This document shows positions 24,101 through 35,006 of a stretch of 64,000 nt of DNA, piece by piece. Position 1 is the stretch's first letter. Every line of letters starts with the position of its first letter. Source of the DNA: Adiantum capillus-veneris (lineage: Eukaryota > Streptophyta > Polypodiopsida > Polypodiales > Pteridaceae); contig CM043958.1 of the NCBI GenBank assembly GCA_014529385.2, positions 147,838,385 to 147,902,384 on the forward strand. Direction: 5' to 3'. The position numbers were made by a program, and so were the translations under genes. The notes beneath the pieces are model-generated. The model saw only the letters and a program-made list of their open reading frames with translations, ran no database searches and was not told the origin of the DNA.

Positions 24101-25173
24101 GGTACCATAAGTTCCACAAGTTTATGCTTTCTCAAGGCTACAAAGGTAGTGAGTTCGATCACTGTCTATATACAAAGAAGGCTAAGGATGGCAGTTGGCT
24201 GATCCTTATTTTGTATGTGGATGACATGTTGATTGCTGGCAAGCACTTGGAAGAAATTTCAGCTTTGATGTCAAAGATGGCAAAATCGTTTGACATGAAA
24301 GACATGGGTGAGGCAAGTCATATACTTGGTATGCGCATTGAGAGAGACAGATCAAAGAAGTTGATTTGGTTATCTCAAACAGAGTATATTGACAAGGTTT
24401 TGCAATGTTTCAATATGGAGAAGGGAAAGGCATTGAGTGTTCCATTGCCACCATATGTGAAACTTAGCAAACAAGATTGTCCTGTGTCTGAGGAAGAACA
24501 AGATGAAATGGATAAGATTCCATATGGATCTGCAGTGGGTAGTTCGATGTATGAAATGATTGATACTCGCCCAGACATTGCATTTGCAGTGGGAGTAGTA
24601 AGTCGATACATGTCAAACCCAGGCAAGAAACATTGGGAGGCAATGAAAGGAATATTGAGATACCTGAAAGCTACAAAGAGTATGCGTATATGATGTGGGA
24701 GTCAGGAGCTAAGTGTAAAGGGTTTTACAGACTCAGATTATGCAGGTGACTTAGACAACCGAAGGTCTACGTCAGGGTATGTCTTTACATTGGCTGGTGG
24801 AGCAGTATCATGGCGTTCTAGATTACAAGATTGTGTTACTCAGTCTACTACAGAGGCTGAATATGTTGCAACATCAGAGGCATGCAAAGAATCAATTTGG
24901 CTTAATCGACTAGTAACAGATTTGGGAATCAAAGAAGAGATGCCTGTGTTTTATTGTGATAGTCAAAGTGCTATACAATTGGCTCGCAATCCAGTTTATC
25001 ACTCAAAGACAAAGCATGTGGATGTGAAGTATCATTTCATCAGGGAAATGCTTGAGGATAAGCAACTTCAGCTTGTCAAAGTTCACACCACACAAAATCC
25101 TGCTAATCTACTTACAAAAGGACTTCCCTCAGAGAGCTTTGCGCATTTTCGCAAGCAGTTAGGTGTAGGGTAG
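21193..25173 (+). pseudogene. E5 copia gag-pol polyprotein, three in-frame stops
   Basis: ATG at 21193 (MAGSQDTALYNIKKLDGTNF) begins a single register that ends at TAG 25171-25173, about 1,326 codons, the usual copia size. Domains: gag to about 21850; zinc knuckle CYHCGKKGHMKRDC at 21895-21936; protease DSGAS with DSG at 22147-22155; GAG-pre-integrase and HHCC (LWHSRLGHMSKKG ... CEHCLYGKQ); integrase core (RTDNGGEY, NGVAERMNRT); reverse transcriptase with YVDD at 24214-24225; RNase H (TDSDYAGD, STTEAEY, CDSQSAIQLARN). Stops at 21268 (TAG after WKK), 21667 (TGA after LPES) and 24691 (TGA after SMRI) each fit one C-to-T or G-to-A change. All catalytic motifs otherwise look intact. The 1,001-codon open stretch (21688-24693) starts mid-gag and is not a separate gene. 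Confidence 0.95.
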
Positions 25174-25250
25174 TACATCACTTCTCTACATCTCTTGTAT
25201 ATTAGCTTGTATAGTAGCTTCTCTCACACTTAAAGTACCACATTGGACTT

Positions 25251-25262
25251 TAAGTGAGAGGT
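25251..25262 (+). other. E5 polypurine tract
   Basis: TAAGTGAGAGGT directly before the 3' LTR. Confidence 0.75.
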
Positions 25263-25454
25263 TGTTGGGGTATAAAGCCCAATGTGGTTGCCCAGGTAAG
25301 TGGGTGGGCCGCCAGGTATGTACACATATTCTTTTGTAAAAACCTAATAAGAACTCACTATGCTCTACACATTATAGTAGAGCGAGTTCACCATATCGTC
25401 GTGCTCTTCTTCTCGCACTCTCTCTCGCGTCGCACTTTCGCTCGTACTCCTTCA
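25263..25454 (+). repeat. E5 3' LTR
   Basis: 192 bp, five differences from 19902-20093, followed by GATAT. Confidence 0.95.
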
Positions 25455-25459
25455 GATAT

Positions 25460-25590
25460 TACTCTTGGTTTCACTGAACCTCCTACTGAACCGTGTTCCG
25501 GTCAAGCAAACAACTGGATCCATGAAGGATGCCACAATAAAAACATTAGTGTATTACCACTCTTGTTTTCAAGGACGAAAACGATTCTCC
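25460..25590 (+). pseudogene. E4 remnant of a gypsy chromodomain C-terminus
   Basis: Right of E5, E4 resumes with a frame reading WIHEGCHNKNISVLPLLF and ending just before the polypurine tract. It aligns with the E9 tail EEGATWENISVLKKKFPTF and with the identical tract AAGGGGGGAGTAA. This is the only pol-derived sequence seen in E4, and it shows that E4 descends from a chromodomain gypsy element. Confidence 0.65.
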
Positions 25591-25746
25591 AAGGGGGGAG
25601 TAATGTCATGCCAAGGGTAGGGCCGGGCAGGGCCAAGGGCCAAGACGGACATGCAGTTAAGGGGGTCTCTATGTTTAGCAGGCCAAGGGCCTATATAGAG
25701 CATGGCAGAGTGGAGATTAGCACGTTCCAATCCCCTTGGCCTTTCA
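25591..25746 (+). repeat. E4 polypurine tract and 3' LTR
   Basis: AAGGGGGGAGTAA (25591-25603) then a 143-bp LTR (25604-25746) about 93% identical to 14617-14760, followed by TSD CTTGA at 25747-25751. Confidence 0.9.
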
Positions 25747-26775
25747 CTTGATTGATTACATGAAGCTTCTATCTTCACAACAATTTATCTTAAGTCTGGG
25801 TATTATCAAATCTTAATGAAGGAGGAAAATATACCAAAGATAGGATTCAACACTCGATTTGGACATTATGAATTTAAAATCACGCCTTTTGAACTTACAA
25901 ATGCTCCAGTAACTTTCAACCGCCTTATGGACAACGTGTTCAGAGAACACCTTCATAATTTTGTTCTTCTCTTCTTTGATGATATTTTGGTTTACTCAAA
26001 GAATAAGAAGGAACATGAACAACATGTGCAATGAGTACTTGAACTTCTACAACAAAACCAACTTCATGTTAAGAGTACAAATGCACCTTCTTCATGGACC
26101 AAGTGAAATACTTGGGATTTATTGTATTGAAGGATTGCGTCTCGACTGACCGTAGTAAGATTGAAGTTGTTGTAGCTTGGCCTACACCTTGATCTGTCAA
26201 AGAAGTATGCGAATTTCTTGGATTAACGGGATGGTATCATATGGCAATGCTAAGTTAACTTCCCAAATTCACCGAATACCCTTAAGAAGACTAAAGTGTG
26301 CTTGGAATGATCGGGCTCAAGCTAGCTCTGAGAAACTTAAGGAAGCTTTTGTAAATACTCCAATTTTACAGCTTTTGGACTTCACAAAGAAATTCACTGT
26401 CCGCACTGATGCAAGTGGACACGCAATCGATGGCATCCTATCTCAGGAAAGAATATCGATAGCTTATGAATCTCCTAAGTTACACATTCACTAGTTAAAA
26501 TTATCCTACGCATGGTTTGGAATTGTTAGCCGTTGTATACGCTCTTACGGGGCTCTTACAGTATGGCGGCAATATCTTCTTGGAAGATGATTTGAATTAC
26601 ATATAGATCATAAGAGCCTCAAGTGGATTTACGCTCAACCTGATCTTAATATGCGACAACGGAAGTGGATAGAATTATTATGTGAGTATGATTTTGGGAT
26701 TGAATATAAACCAAAAAATGAAAACTTAGTGGGTGATGATTTAAACAAAAAAAGTATACCTCAAGATTGTCTGCG
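25747..26775 (+). pseudogene. E2 gypsy RT C-terminal half and RNase H remnant
   Basis: The reverse transcriptase broken at 14611 continues here: DYMKLL..., then [23 protein letters not shown] at 25849 onward, and the catalytic box as LLFFDDILVYS (FxDD form). RNase H follows (FTVRTDASGHAIDGIL, about 26390-26440; HKSLKWIYAQPDLNMRQRKW; YKPKNENLVGDDLNKKS to about 26755). Frameshifts and stops are frequent. No integrase follows: sequence passes directly into the LTR-like repeat at about 26787, so the element lost its 3' coding part. Confidence 0.8.
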
Positions 26776-26786
26776 CATATTCAAAA

Positions 26787-27305
26787 TGCTATTTTGATTG
26801 TACTCATGTGTTATGTTTTTCATGACAGTGTCGATACAAGATTAGGATCACCTACATTGTGTAACCTTAAATGAAAGGGTCGTTGACCTGGGGCTTTGCT
26901 AGATTGAGGGTGTTGCCTAGACCTTCTTTTTTGTTAGTGCATTGGGGATTGAATGACCTACATGGCCAACACATTGGGGATCTTGCTTTGGCTTTTCTTA
27001 AACACTCGATGTTGGGCATTGAAGAGGCGTGGCGCCTACATTTGCATGGTTGGTGTTGATTTCCTACCACCTATTGGTATTTGGAATCCTTTCAGAGCTC
27101 GAGTTCATGGACGGAGACGAAACGACCTCAACTTATGTCTGGCCTAGGTAAGTTGGAGATTTTCTGGCTTGCTCTTGACAAAGTGAATTTCTCTTTGTCC
27201 GTAGTAGAGCAAAAGTGGATATACCCAGATTTTCTTTTTGCATTAATTCATGGTTGCGTGTTTCATTTAGATAGGGCATTTAAAAATTCTCTTTTGTCAT
27301 TCTCT

Positions 27306-27346
<41 letters not shown>

Positions 27347-27609
27347 TCTCGCAATGCGATATACACATATATTCACTCTCCACTTTGTCATTTTCTTGAG
27401 TAAGCTTTCATTCATACCACCCATTCAAAGGTGGCACTAGTTGCTAGGTGCCTCTGGATGCAATCACGCTCATGACTTAAGCTCCATGTTAGGTCATTGG
27501 GCACTGAGAACTCCTCCCTTATACAAATGCTTCCCCAACTCTGATGTATATTGAAATTGTATAAAGGGTATAAATTTTTGCATAGATTTCTAGGGAGGGG
27601 TATCTCTCA
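26787..27609 (+). repeat. E2 3' LTR (probable)
   Basis: A diverged copy of 4047-4963 in the same orientation, with a CT microsatellite at about 27307-27345 and the same end TATCTCTCA. It follows the E2 RNase H, as a 3' LTR would after loss of integrase. A later, unrelated insertion of the same family is the alternative, because no polypurine tract or matching TSD is visible. Confidence 0.55.
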
Positions 27610-28149
27610 AGAAACACCCGAAAGATGTTTCGTCTACAAATCTTTATTTAAGAGTAGTTGTAAATGCTCAATTATGGCATGCTTATTTTGCGTATTTCAA
27701 CTTTGCTAAAGTTTGCAATAGTTAGGGAGTTGTGACCATGCAACTTCTTCTTTGCCACCACTAGAAGCACCTTCTTGACATGTTTTTGAGGTTGCATATT
27801 AATGAAATGTAATGTTAGAATCTCCCTAAGCACGATTTAATTAAAGGTATGAAAAAATTGCAACTTGTGTAGAATGATGAAGCTTGACAAGAACAACCAC
27901 GACAGAAGTGTAGAATGAGAAACTCTATGGGTAATATTTTTATTTTTTGCATAATTACAAATAGAAAATAAAGTTATAATATTGGCAAAAAGAATCTTCT
28001 TATGGGAATTAAAATTTATGGTCATCTATTCGAGAAGCCAAACCCGTTTCTGTCATAAAATCTAATATCTACCTATCCCAAATAATTTTCTCATACTAAA
28101 ATACACATTTAATATGGAAAGATAGAAGGGAACAAGGGTTAGAATATGA
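27610..28149. other. AT-rich spacer, no gene seen
   Basis: Only short ORFs and no domain or repeat partner found. Confidence 0.55.
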
Positions 28150-29649
28150 TCATGTGTTGCTACACCTATCTCAGTAGGGGGGCCAAGAGGAGGGCTAGCT
28201 ATCTCTCAATAGGGGCCTAAAAGGAGATGGTCTACCAAAGAGCAAGGTGCACCTAATGGGGCTTTAGAAGACCTTAGGCTAAGCTTCATTAAAGCCTCCA
28301 AAGCTTAGTGTTGAAGTCCTTATGCTTAGGACTAGTAGGTGGGAACTACGGCCAATTTTAGGTGCTTGAGGTGCTTGAGCCCCAAAAGTCAACAAATTCC
28401 TACAAAGGAGGGGGCGAGCCCTTTTGCTAGGGGTATGAGAGAGAACAGATACACACCCTCTCTAGGCTTATTCAAGACAAAGAGGGCATAAAGGACATAT
28501 GTCATGCCCCTAGCCATGTTGCCCCAATTAAGCCTGAATCCTATTGGATAGCATATAGGTAGGATCAATGAGAATTAAGATTGAGTAAATTAAGCTTAAA
28601 CATTTTAGAAAAGCTTAATAAAATGACCAATAAGAATTAAGACCCATTGAATTCTTCTTGGACAGTCTACCAAGGGGTCCAATGAGAATTAAAGAGACCA
28701 TGTACAAGCTTAATTCCTATTGGCCAGTTGACTGTGAGAGCCAATAAGATTTTAGCTTCAATTAAGTAATGAATTAAGCTCTCTCTCAATAGGGAAAAAA
28801 AGACCATTTGTCAAAATGCTACACCCATTTCCTGTTATGTTGCAACATTGATTGGCTAGGCCCTAGCATGGACCAATGTGGTGCATGCAAGAGTTAGAAG
28901 AGAGAGTGGTCGACCAAGGAAGGGAAAAACGTCTCACAAATTCAACAAGCAACAAACACACACTCACACTTTCTCATGTGTTGAGCAAGAACTCCATCTC
29001 CTTCTCCAAGCTTGAGAAGTAGGGAGCCTACACCAACACCTCTTGGCTATGGAATACAAATCCAAGCAAGAGTCAAGCTTCAATGGCATGCTCATCTTCT
29101 CTACCACCTTCATTACCATGCTAAGCTAATCACTAAGAGTAATCTATGGTAAGGAGAATACTTCTTTCGCGTATGTTACATTTTCTTCCTCTTCACTTTC
29201 CTCACTCCCTACCAGATCTCTTCACCTTTGAAGGTGCTTGAGGTCTTGGGATCGGGAACAAGTTTATGTTATCGCAAGTAAGTTTAATTATTGTTTTGGG
29301 CATAATATTGGTGCATGAAGCTCTCCATCTTCATGGCATCAACAAGGTCTCAAGGAACACAACGAATGTATTGTACCAAATCTCTCTTTATGGGATAACA
29401 CATAATACAAAAGCCTTTTGGAGGGGGAATCAACTCCAAGTAAATCGGGTCATTAAATCTTGTCAATTTCTCTAATTCTCTCTCTTTTACAAGTATTGTC
29501 CATGCCAAGCTAACTAGGTGTAATGTTTATATTGCTATCTTTAATCAAGCACTTCCTCTCTACCCTCATTAGGAACTCTCTTAATGAAATGGTCACTACT
29601 ATCATTTCAATTCCGCTACAATCAATGTTATAAGCCAAATTTTGTTACA
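28150..29649 (+). repeat. E6 gypsy LTR, about 1.5 kb
   Basis: It is homologous, in inverted orientation, to the E7 LTR at 35822-37325. Shared landmarks include GGAGGGGGCGAGCC, CAAGGGGTCCAATGAG, TAATTCCTATTGGCCAG / TGATTCCTATTGGCCAG and the region around GTGCATGAAGCT. The right end TTTTGTTACA is followed by a PBS, so this is a 5' LTR. The left edge is estimated from the E7 copy. Confidence 0.7.
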
Positions 29650-29650
29650 T

Positions 29651-29663
29651 TGGTATCAGAGCT
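29651..29663 (+). other. E6 primer-binding site
   Basis: TGGTATCAGAGCT one base after the LTR, initiator-Met type. Confidence 0.85.
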
Positions 29664-29767
29664 ATTGGTTTCTCTTTTCTTGTTTAAGAGGAGAGGTCCT
29701 TAAGTTTATTAGGAGAGGTTTTAAATCTACCAAAGAATAAGTTAGCATACACCTAAATCTTGTTAGC

Positions 29768-30190
29768 ATGGCTGACAATAATAAAGAGAGTAGAATGAAT
29801 CTTGATGACTTAAATTGATTTTGCACATGAAGGTGCTACTAATGATACCCCTATATGCTTGCGGATAATCTTGTTACCAGGCTGCAACAAGCCATGGGCA
29901 ACCCCGCTCTACAAGGTGAAGTTGTCCAAAAACTTCGCACACATGGGATTCTCCAAACTCCCCAAGAAGAGAGAGTACTTAGGAAGCCTCTTGGTGATAC
30001 TCCCAAACGAAGGCTCTCTCCGGTGAGAGAACAGGAGGAACCCTACGAAAGAGAAAGAAGCGAGTCTCCAAACCCTTCAGAAGATGTGGCTCCATGACAA
30101 CAATGGTCACGAAGATCTCCAACACCTTCTAAGAGGAAAAGATCACCGCATAGAGGGAAGAGAGGAATCAAAGGAAGAAAAAAGAGAGGT
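29768..30190 (+). pseudogene. E6 gag N-terminal remnant
   Basis: ATG at 29768 (MADNNKESRMNLDDLN) stops after 16 codons. A second frame at 29855-30097 reads LADNLVTRLQQAMGNPALQG and continues into a charged Arg/Glu/Ser/Pro stretch (KRRLSPVREQEEPYERERSE), with a further R/K-rich part in another frame. Position after the PBS suggests gag, but the core gag fold is missing because the sequence is cut at about 30190 by another LTR fragment. Confidence 0.5.
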
Positions 30191-30670
30191 CACCCTCTTC
30201 TCCATCTTCACTTTTCTCACTCCTTACCAACTCTGTTTACCTTTGAAGGTGTTTGGAGGTCTTGGGATTGAGTCCGGGACAAGTTTATGTTATTGCAGGT
30301 AAGTTTAATTGTTGTTTTGGGCATATTCCTAGTGCATGAAGCTTTCCATATTCATGGCATCAACAAGGTCTCAAGGAACACAAAGAATGTATTGTACCAA
30401 GTCTCTCTTTATGGGAGAACATATAATACAAAAACCTTTTGGAGAAAGGACCAGCTCCAAGTAAATCCAATCCTCAATTGTTGTCAATTTCTCTAATTGT
30501 CTCTCTTTTACAAGTATTGTCCATGCCCAGCTAACTAGGTGTAATGTTTATATTGCTATCTTTAATCAAGCATTTCCTCTCTACCTTCATTAGGAAATCT
30601 CTTAATGAAATGCTCACTACTATCATTATAATTCCGCTACAATCAATGTTATTAGCCAAATTATGTTACA
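30190..30670 (+). repeat. Partial LTR of the E6 family (3' third)
   Basis: This matches 29170-29649 closely, including the end ATTATGTTACA, but no PBS follows. It may be the truncated 3' LTR of E6, with most of the element deleted by recombination. Confidence 0.7.
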
Positions 30671-32001
30671 GTTCCAATGAAAGTTAAGTCCCTTTTTGGA
30701 GCAATAACTTGCACCACCTATACTAGGCCCTAGAGGATTAATATTTTTTCCATGAACTCCCATTCAGGTAAGTGGTGAGACTTGAACACATATCCTTTTC
30801 TTTTGAGAATTCAAATTTCAGCTCATATAAAGGAGAAGCCAAAGTTAAGTCCCTTTTTGAAACTATAACTTCCGCCTCTAGGCCCTCAAGGATTGACTAC
30901 CCATCATCGAACTCCTCCTCAGGTCAATATTGCTACTTGAGCACAACCTTTTCTTATGGGGATTCATCTTGAAGCTCATATAACCGAGAAGCCAAACCCA
31001 TTTTAACTTTTGTTGACATTGGGCCATTGAGGATTGACTACCTCGACTGTGAGATGTGAGAAAATAGCGTTCTTACGGGGATTCAAATTCAAGCTCATAT
31101 ACTGAGAAGCCAAAACCACTTTGGCGAGATAAATCTTCTCAAGAACTGTCATCTTAGAAATTCAGAACGCGGATGTTGGGTGAGATAGGCTTTTTGGGAT
31201 AGTATCAAGAACTCATCATTTTACATTGGTGTTTTGACCATTTCTTATACGTGCAAGTTACATGAACAAATTATCTACCAATCAATTGGACGTGTTTAAA
31301 TTATATTCTTAAGAGATGCAGTTCAAAAAAGCCCAAACACCTCAAAGAATAGGTAGGATGAAGGTTTGCATCGCATTAAAGATAGTTCCTTGCCAATTGC
31401 ATCCCCTAGAACTACATGACAGGATCATGCTGAGCTCATCACTACAATTTTATCCTTGTATCCTTGATGCTTTCATCTTGATGATGAGCACCTTGTGATT
31501 GCCAAAATTCAACACCTTCACCTGTAAGAAAATGAGTTCAAAGTTGAGACAACTAATTCATTCTACTCGGCATTTCATGTTGCGGAACCTTTGGCTTGCT
31601 AACCACTATCATATTGTGGCCACCTCTCTTGCAGAGGTGGGGATGCTTAGCTTTGTTGTGATGAAGTATATACTCTAGGATTTAAAAGTCTTGGATTGCT
31701 CCGAACATACTTCCCTTCAAAGAATGCCTTTCACTTTGATTACTACAAAAGGATGTTTCCCACCTTCAAGATTAAGGCAATATAAAGTGATGCTTTTCTC
31801 GATGCATGCTTTGAGCCCCCCAAGTTTGCTTGTGGTATGGCTTCCAAATCTGCTTCAAGAAGAGTATGTGCCAAGGAATTACCCAAAGAAAACCTTCCAA
31901 ACCATATAAAGTAAAAACCTTGTAAACCATGTAAAATGCACTGATTTAGCGTAGACAAACATCCAAAGAAAAATTGTGATTTCCTTTCAATTTGTAATAG
32001 T

Positions 32002-32033
<32 letters not shown>

Positions 32034-32173
32034 ATTCGGGGCAGAGCCATACTCTCTTGCATTGTGTAAAATACAAACATTTTAGATTATGGGCTAATAA
32101 ACTATGTACCTAAAATACAATTGGTGGCTCTTATCTCCTCACAATTCCAATCCAAAGGCTGAGGGCTCCCTAG
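30530..32173 (+). repeat. Direct duplication, copy 1 (about 1.64 kb)
   Basis: It begins within the E6-family LTR tail (GCTAACTAGGTGTAATG) and runs through non-coding DNA to a CT run (about 32004-32030) and GGCTGAGGGCTCCC. The same order is repeated at 32196-34424. Relative to copy 2 it lacks 563 bp at the junction near 31548. No convincing coding sequence on either strand. Confidence 0.85.
30770..31130 (+). repeat. Degenerate short tandem repeats in copy 1
   Basis: The phrase AAGCTCATATA...GAGAAGCCAAA with a preceding GATTCAAAT-like stretch recurs at about 30805, 30960 and 31080. It also occurs at the corresponding sites of copy 2 (about 32460-32770). This is an older tandem structure inside the larger duplication. 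Confidence 0.6.
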
Positions 32174-32195
32174 AAATTCCAATCCAAAGGTTGAG

Positions 32196-34424
32196 GCTAA
32201 CTAGGTGTAATGTTTATATTGCTATCCAAGCATTTCCTCTCTACCTTCATTAGGAATTCGCTTAATGAAATGCTCACTACTGTCATTATAATTCCGCTAC
32301 AATCAATGTTATTAGCCAAATTCCGTTACAGTTTCAATGAAAGTTAAGTCCCTTTTTGGAGCAATAACTTTCACCTAGACTAGGCCCTAGAGGATTGATT
32401 GCCCCATGAACTCCCATTCAGATCAGCGGTGAGACTTGAACACATATCCTTTTCTTTTAAGAATTCAAATTTCAGCTCATATAAAGGAGAAGCCAAAGTT
32501 AAGTCCCTTTTTGAAACTATAACTTCCGCCTCTAGGCCCTCAAGGATTGACTACCCATCGAGCTCCTCCTCAGGTCAATGTTGCTACTTGAGCACAACCT
32601 TTTCTTATGGGGATTCATCTTGAAGCTCATATAAAAGAGAAGCCAAACCCATTTTAACTTTTGTTGACATTGGGCCATTGAGGATTGACTACCTCAACTA
32701 TGAGATGTGAGTAAATAGCGTTCTTACGAGGATTCAAATTCAAGCTCATATACTGAGAAGCCAAAACCACTTTCGCGAAATAAATCTTCTCAAGAATTGT
32801 CATCTTAGAAATTCAAAACGCGGACTTGTTGGGTGAGATAGGCTTTTTGGGATAGTATCAAGAACTCATCATATAACATTGGTGTTTTGACCATTTCTTA
32901 TACGTGCAAGTTACATGAACAAATTATCTACCACTCCATTGGACATGTTTAAATTATATTCTTAAGAGATTCAGTTCAAAAAAGCCCAAACACCCCAAGG
33001 AATAGGTAGGATGAAGGTTTGCATCGCATTAAAGATGTCCCTTGCCAATTGCATCCCCTAGAACTGCATGACACGATCCTTTTGAGCTCATCACTACAAT
33101 TTTATCCTTGTATCCTTGATGCTTTCATCTTGATGATGAGCACCTTGTGATTGCCAAGATTCAACACCTTCACCTGTAAGAAAATGAGTTCGAAGTTGAG
33201 ACAACTAATTTTCCATTTGCCAACAATGCTTCTCTCATTTTTCAAGCTTGGTGAATTTGCACACAGAGATATTGGCCACTCCATAGGAGTTTGCGGAGCC
33301 CTTACCACCTTGCCAATGCAAATGATATACACACTTCTGTCCACTCCATGGTAGAACCATGTCAAGCCTTTGGATTGGCCCTTGCATTGTCTTCTACCCA
33401 TGAGAAGCATGGTGTAGCCATCCCATAGTTTGATGCACCTTCTCTTTGCATTCTACAACTCAGAGTTCCCTCCATCTAACTCTTGCATTCAGAGGTGTGT
33501 GTGCCAAATTATCCATATATATATATGATTATCTCCACTTCTGGCATTGGTGGTTTTGGTGCATCATGTATCATTTGACAATAGGGATCAGTTTCAACCT
33601 TCATTTGCATTCTCCTTGAGATAGAGCCATGAGGTAATGAGGTCGACAACCAGTGGCTGCTGCAAGGATATGAAGAGAGCCTTTTACCAAAAGCACCACT
33701 GAAGATTCCAACTAATTGGAAAGTGGAATAGAGATCAATTTCCACCTTCACTTGCATTCTCCTTGAGATTGAGTCATTCTACTCGGCATTTGTCCTACAT
33801 GTTGCGGAACCTTGCATGATAACCACTATCATATTGTGGCCACCTCTCTTGCAGAGGTGGTGATGCTTAGCTTTGTTGCGATGAAACATATACTCTAGGA
33901 TTTAAAAGTCTTGGACTGCTCCGAAACGTACTTCCCTTCAAAGCATGCCTTTCACTTTGATTAATACAGAAGGATGTTTCCCACCTCCAAGATTAAGGCA
34001 ATATAAAGTGACGCTTTTCTCGATGCATGCTTTGAGCCCCCCAATTGTGCTTGTGGCATGGCTTCCAAATCTTCTTCAAGAAGAGTCTGTGCCAAGGAAT
34101 TACCCAAAGAAAACCATAGAAAGTAAAAACCTTGTAAATTACCCAAAGAAAACCTTCCAAACCATGGAAAGCAAAAACCTTGTAAACCATGTAAAATGCA
34201 CTGATTAGGCATAGAGAAACATCCAAAGAAAAATTGGGATTTCCTTTCAATGTGTGACAGTCTCTCTCTCTCTCTCTCTCTCAAGATTCAGGGCAGAGCC
34301 ATACTCTCTTGCATTGTGTAAAATACAAACTTTGAAGATTATGAGCTAATAAACGATGTACCTAAAGTACAGTTGGTGGCTCTATCTCCTCACAATTCCA
34401 ATCCAAAGGCTGAGGGCTCCCAAG
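32196..34424 (+). repeat. Direct duplication, copy 2 (about 2.23 kb)
   Basis: It matches copy 1 at both ends with scattered substitutions. It has an extra 563 bp at 33211-33773, inside which CTTGCATTCTCCTTGAGAT-like sequence occurs twice (about 33604 and 33749). It ends near 34424, about 90 bp from the stop of the minus-strand ORF at 34512. Confidence 0.85.
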
Positions 34425-34511
34425 AAATTGCAAAACGCTGCTCCACCGTTGGTTGCTAAATTGGAAGAGCTTGAATGTCAGACTGCCTCGTGTGCTGCCT
34501 CCTAGCTCGTG

Positions 34512-34937
34512 CTAAAAATGTGGAGGGGAATGAGACTCGCTGAGGGTATCAGCAGACGAATGGTGGCCTGCCACGTACGAATCAATCGGCCAGACAGAGG
34601 TGCCCATCTGGAGCAAATGCTGACTCAAGGTGTCGAGCTGGTCTTCGAGGTACTGCTGCACCAACAAAAGCCTGGACTCTGCGGCGCTATCGCTCTGCCC
34701 GCCCTGCGGCAGTTTCAGCTTCAGCTTCTTCTCGTGACTGCGCTCTTCCGCCACGGTTCGAATCCAGCCATTCCACAGTCGCAAGAGCAGCCTTATGAGA
34801 CCCACCAGGCCCAGAAGCCACGAGCCCACCATTGCTGTCGCCACCACCAGTACGCAGGCCGGAAGCGCCACAAACGCAGCGCTGGCTGCTACGCCCAGCC
34901 ACACTCCCACTCTCAGGCAAAGCCCCATCGTCTCCAT
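34512..34937 (-). CDS. Hypothetical membrane-anchored protein, 141 aa
   Basis: This is a complete single-exon frame with ATG at 34937 and stop at 34512. It is clearly GC-richer than its surroundings, and no transposon motif is present. Residues about 9-50 are strongly hydrophobic (VGVWLGVAASAAFVALPACV and VVATAMVGSWLLGLVGL), suggesting one or two membrane segments. A basic patch (RSHEKKLKLKLPQ) and a polar tail (LLVQQYLEDQLDTLSQHLLQMG, possibly helical) follow. The 5' flank has a GA run (reads CT on plus, 34973-35002) such as plant 5' leaders often carry. I do not recognise the family. It may be a small real gene, or the first exon of a gene whose remainder was lost where the duplicated block begins. 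Confidence 0.45.
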   Translation of the reverse strand: METMGLCLRVGVWLGVAASAAFVALPACVLVVATAMVGSWLLGLVGLIRLLLRLWNGWIRTVAEERSHEKKLKLKLPQGGQSDSAAESRLLLVQQYLEDQLDTLSQHLLQMGTSVWPIDSYVAGHHSSADTLSESHSPPHF

Positions 34938-34967
34938 TCAAGAGGAAGAAAGAACAGGAGGGGGGAG

Positions 34968-35002
<35 letters not shown>

Positions 35003-35006
<4 letters not shown>

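Larger units (their letters stand above)
19902..25454 (+). mobile_element. E5: complete Ty1/copia retrotransposon, 5.55 kb, nested in E4
   Basis: TSD GATAT on both sides, two 192-bp LTRs differing at five positions (four C/T, one A/G), a perfect PBS, a polypurine tract and a near-intact gag-pol with three stops and no frameshift. It has a long 1.1 kb leader. It is one of the youngest insertions in the window by LTR divergence. Confidence 0.96.

Noticed and set aside
21688-24693. A separate 1,001-aa gene
   Set aside because: It starts at a non-ATG codon in the middle of gag and is part of the E5 polyprotein between two stops.
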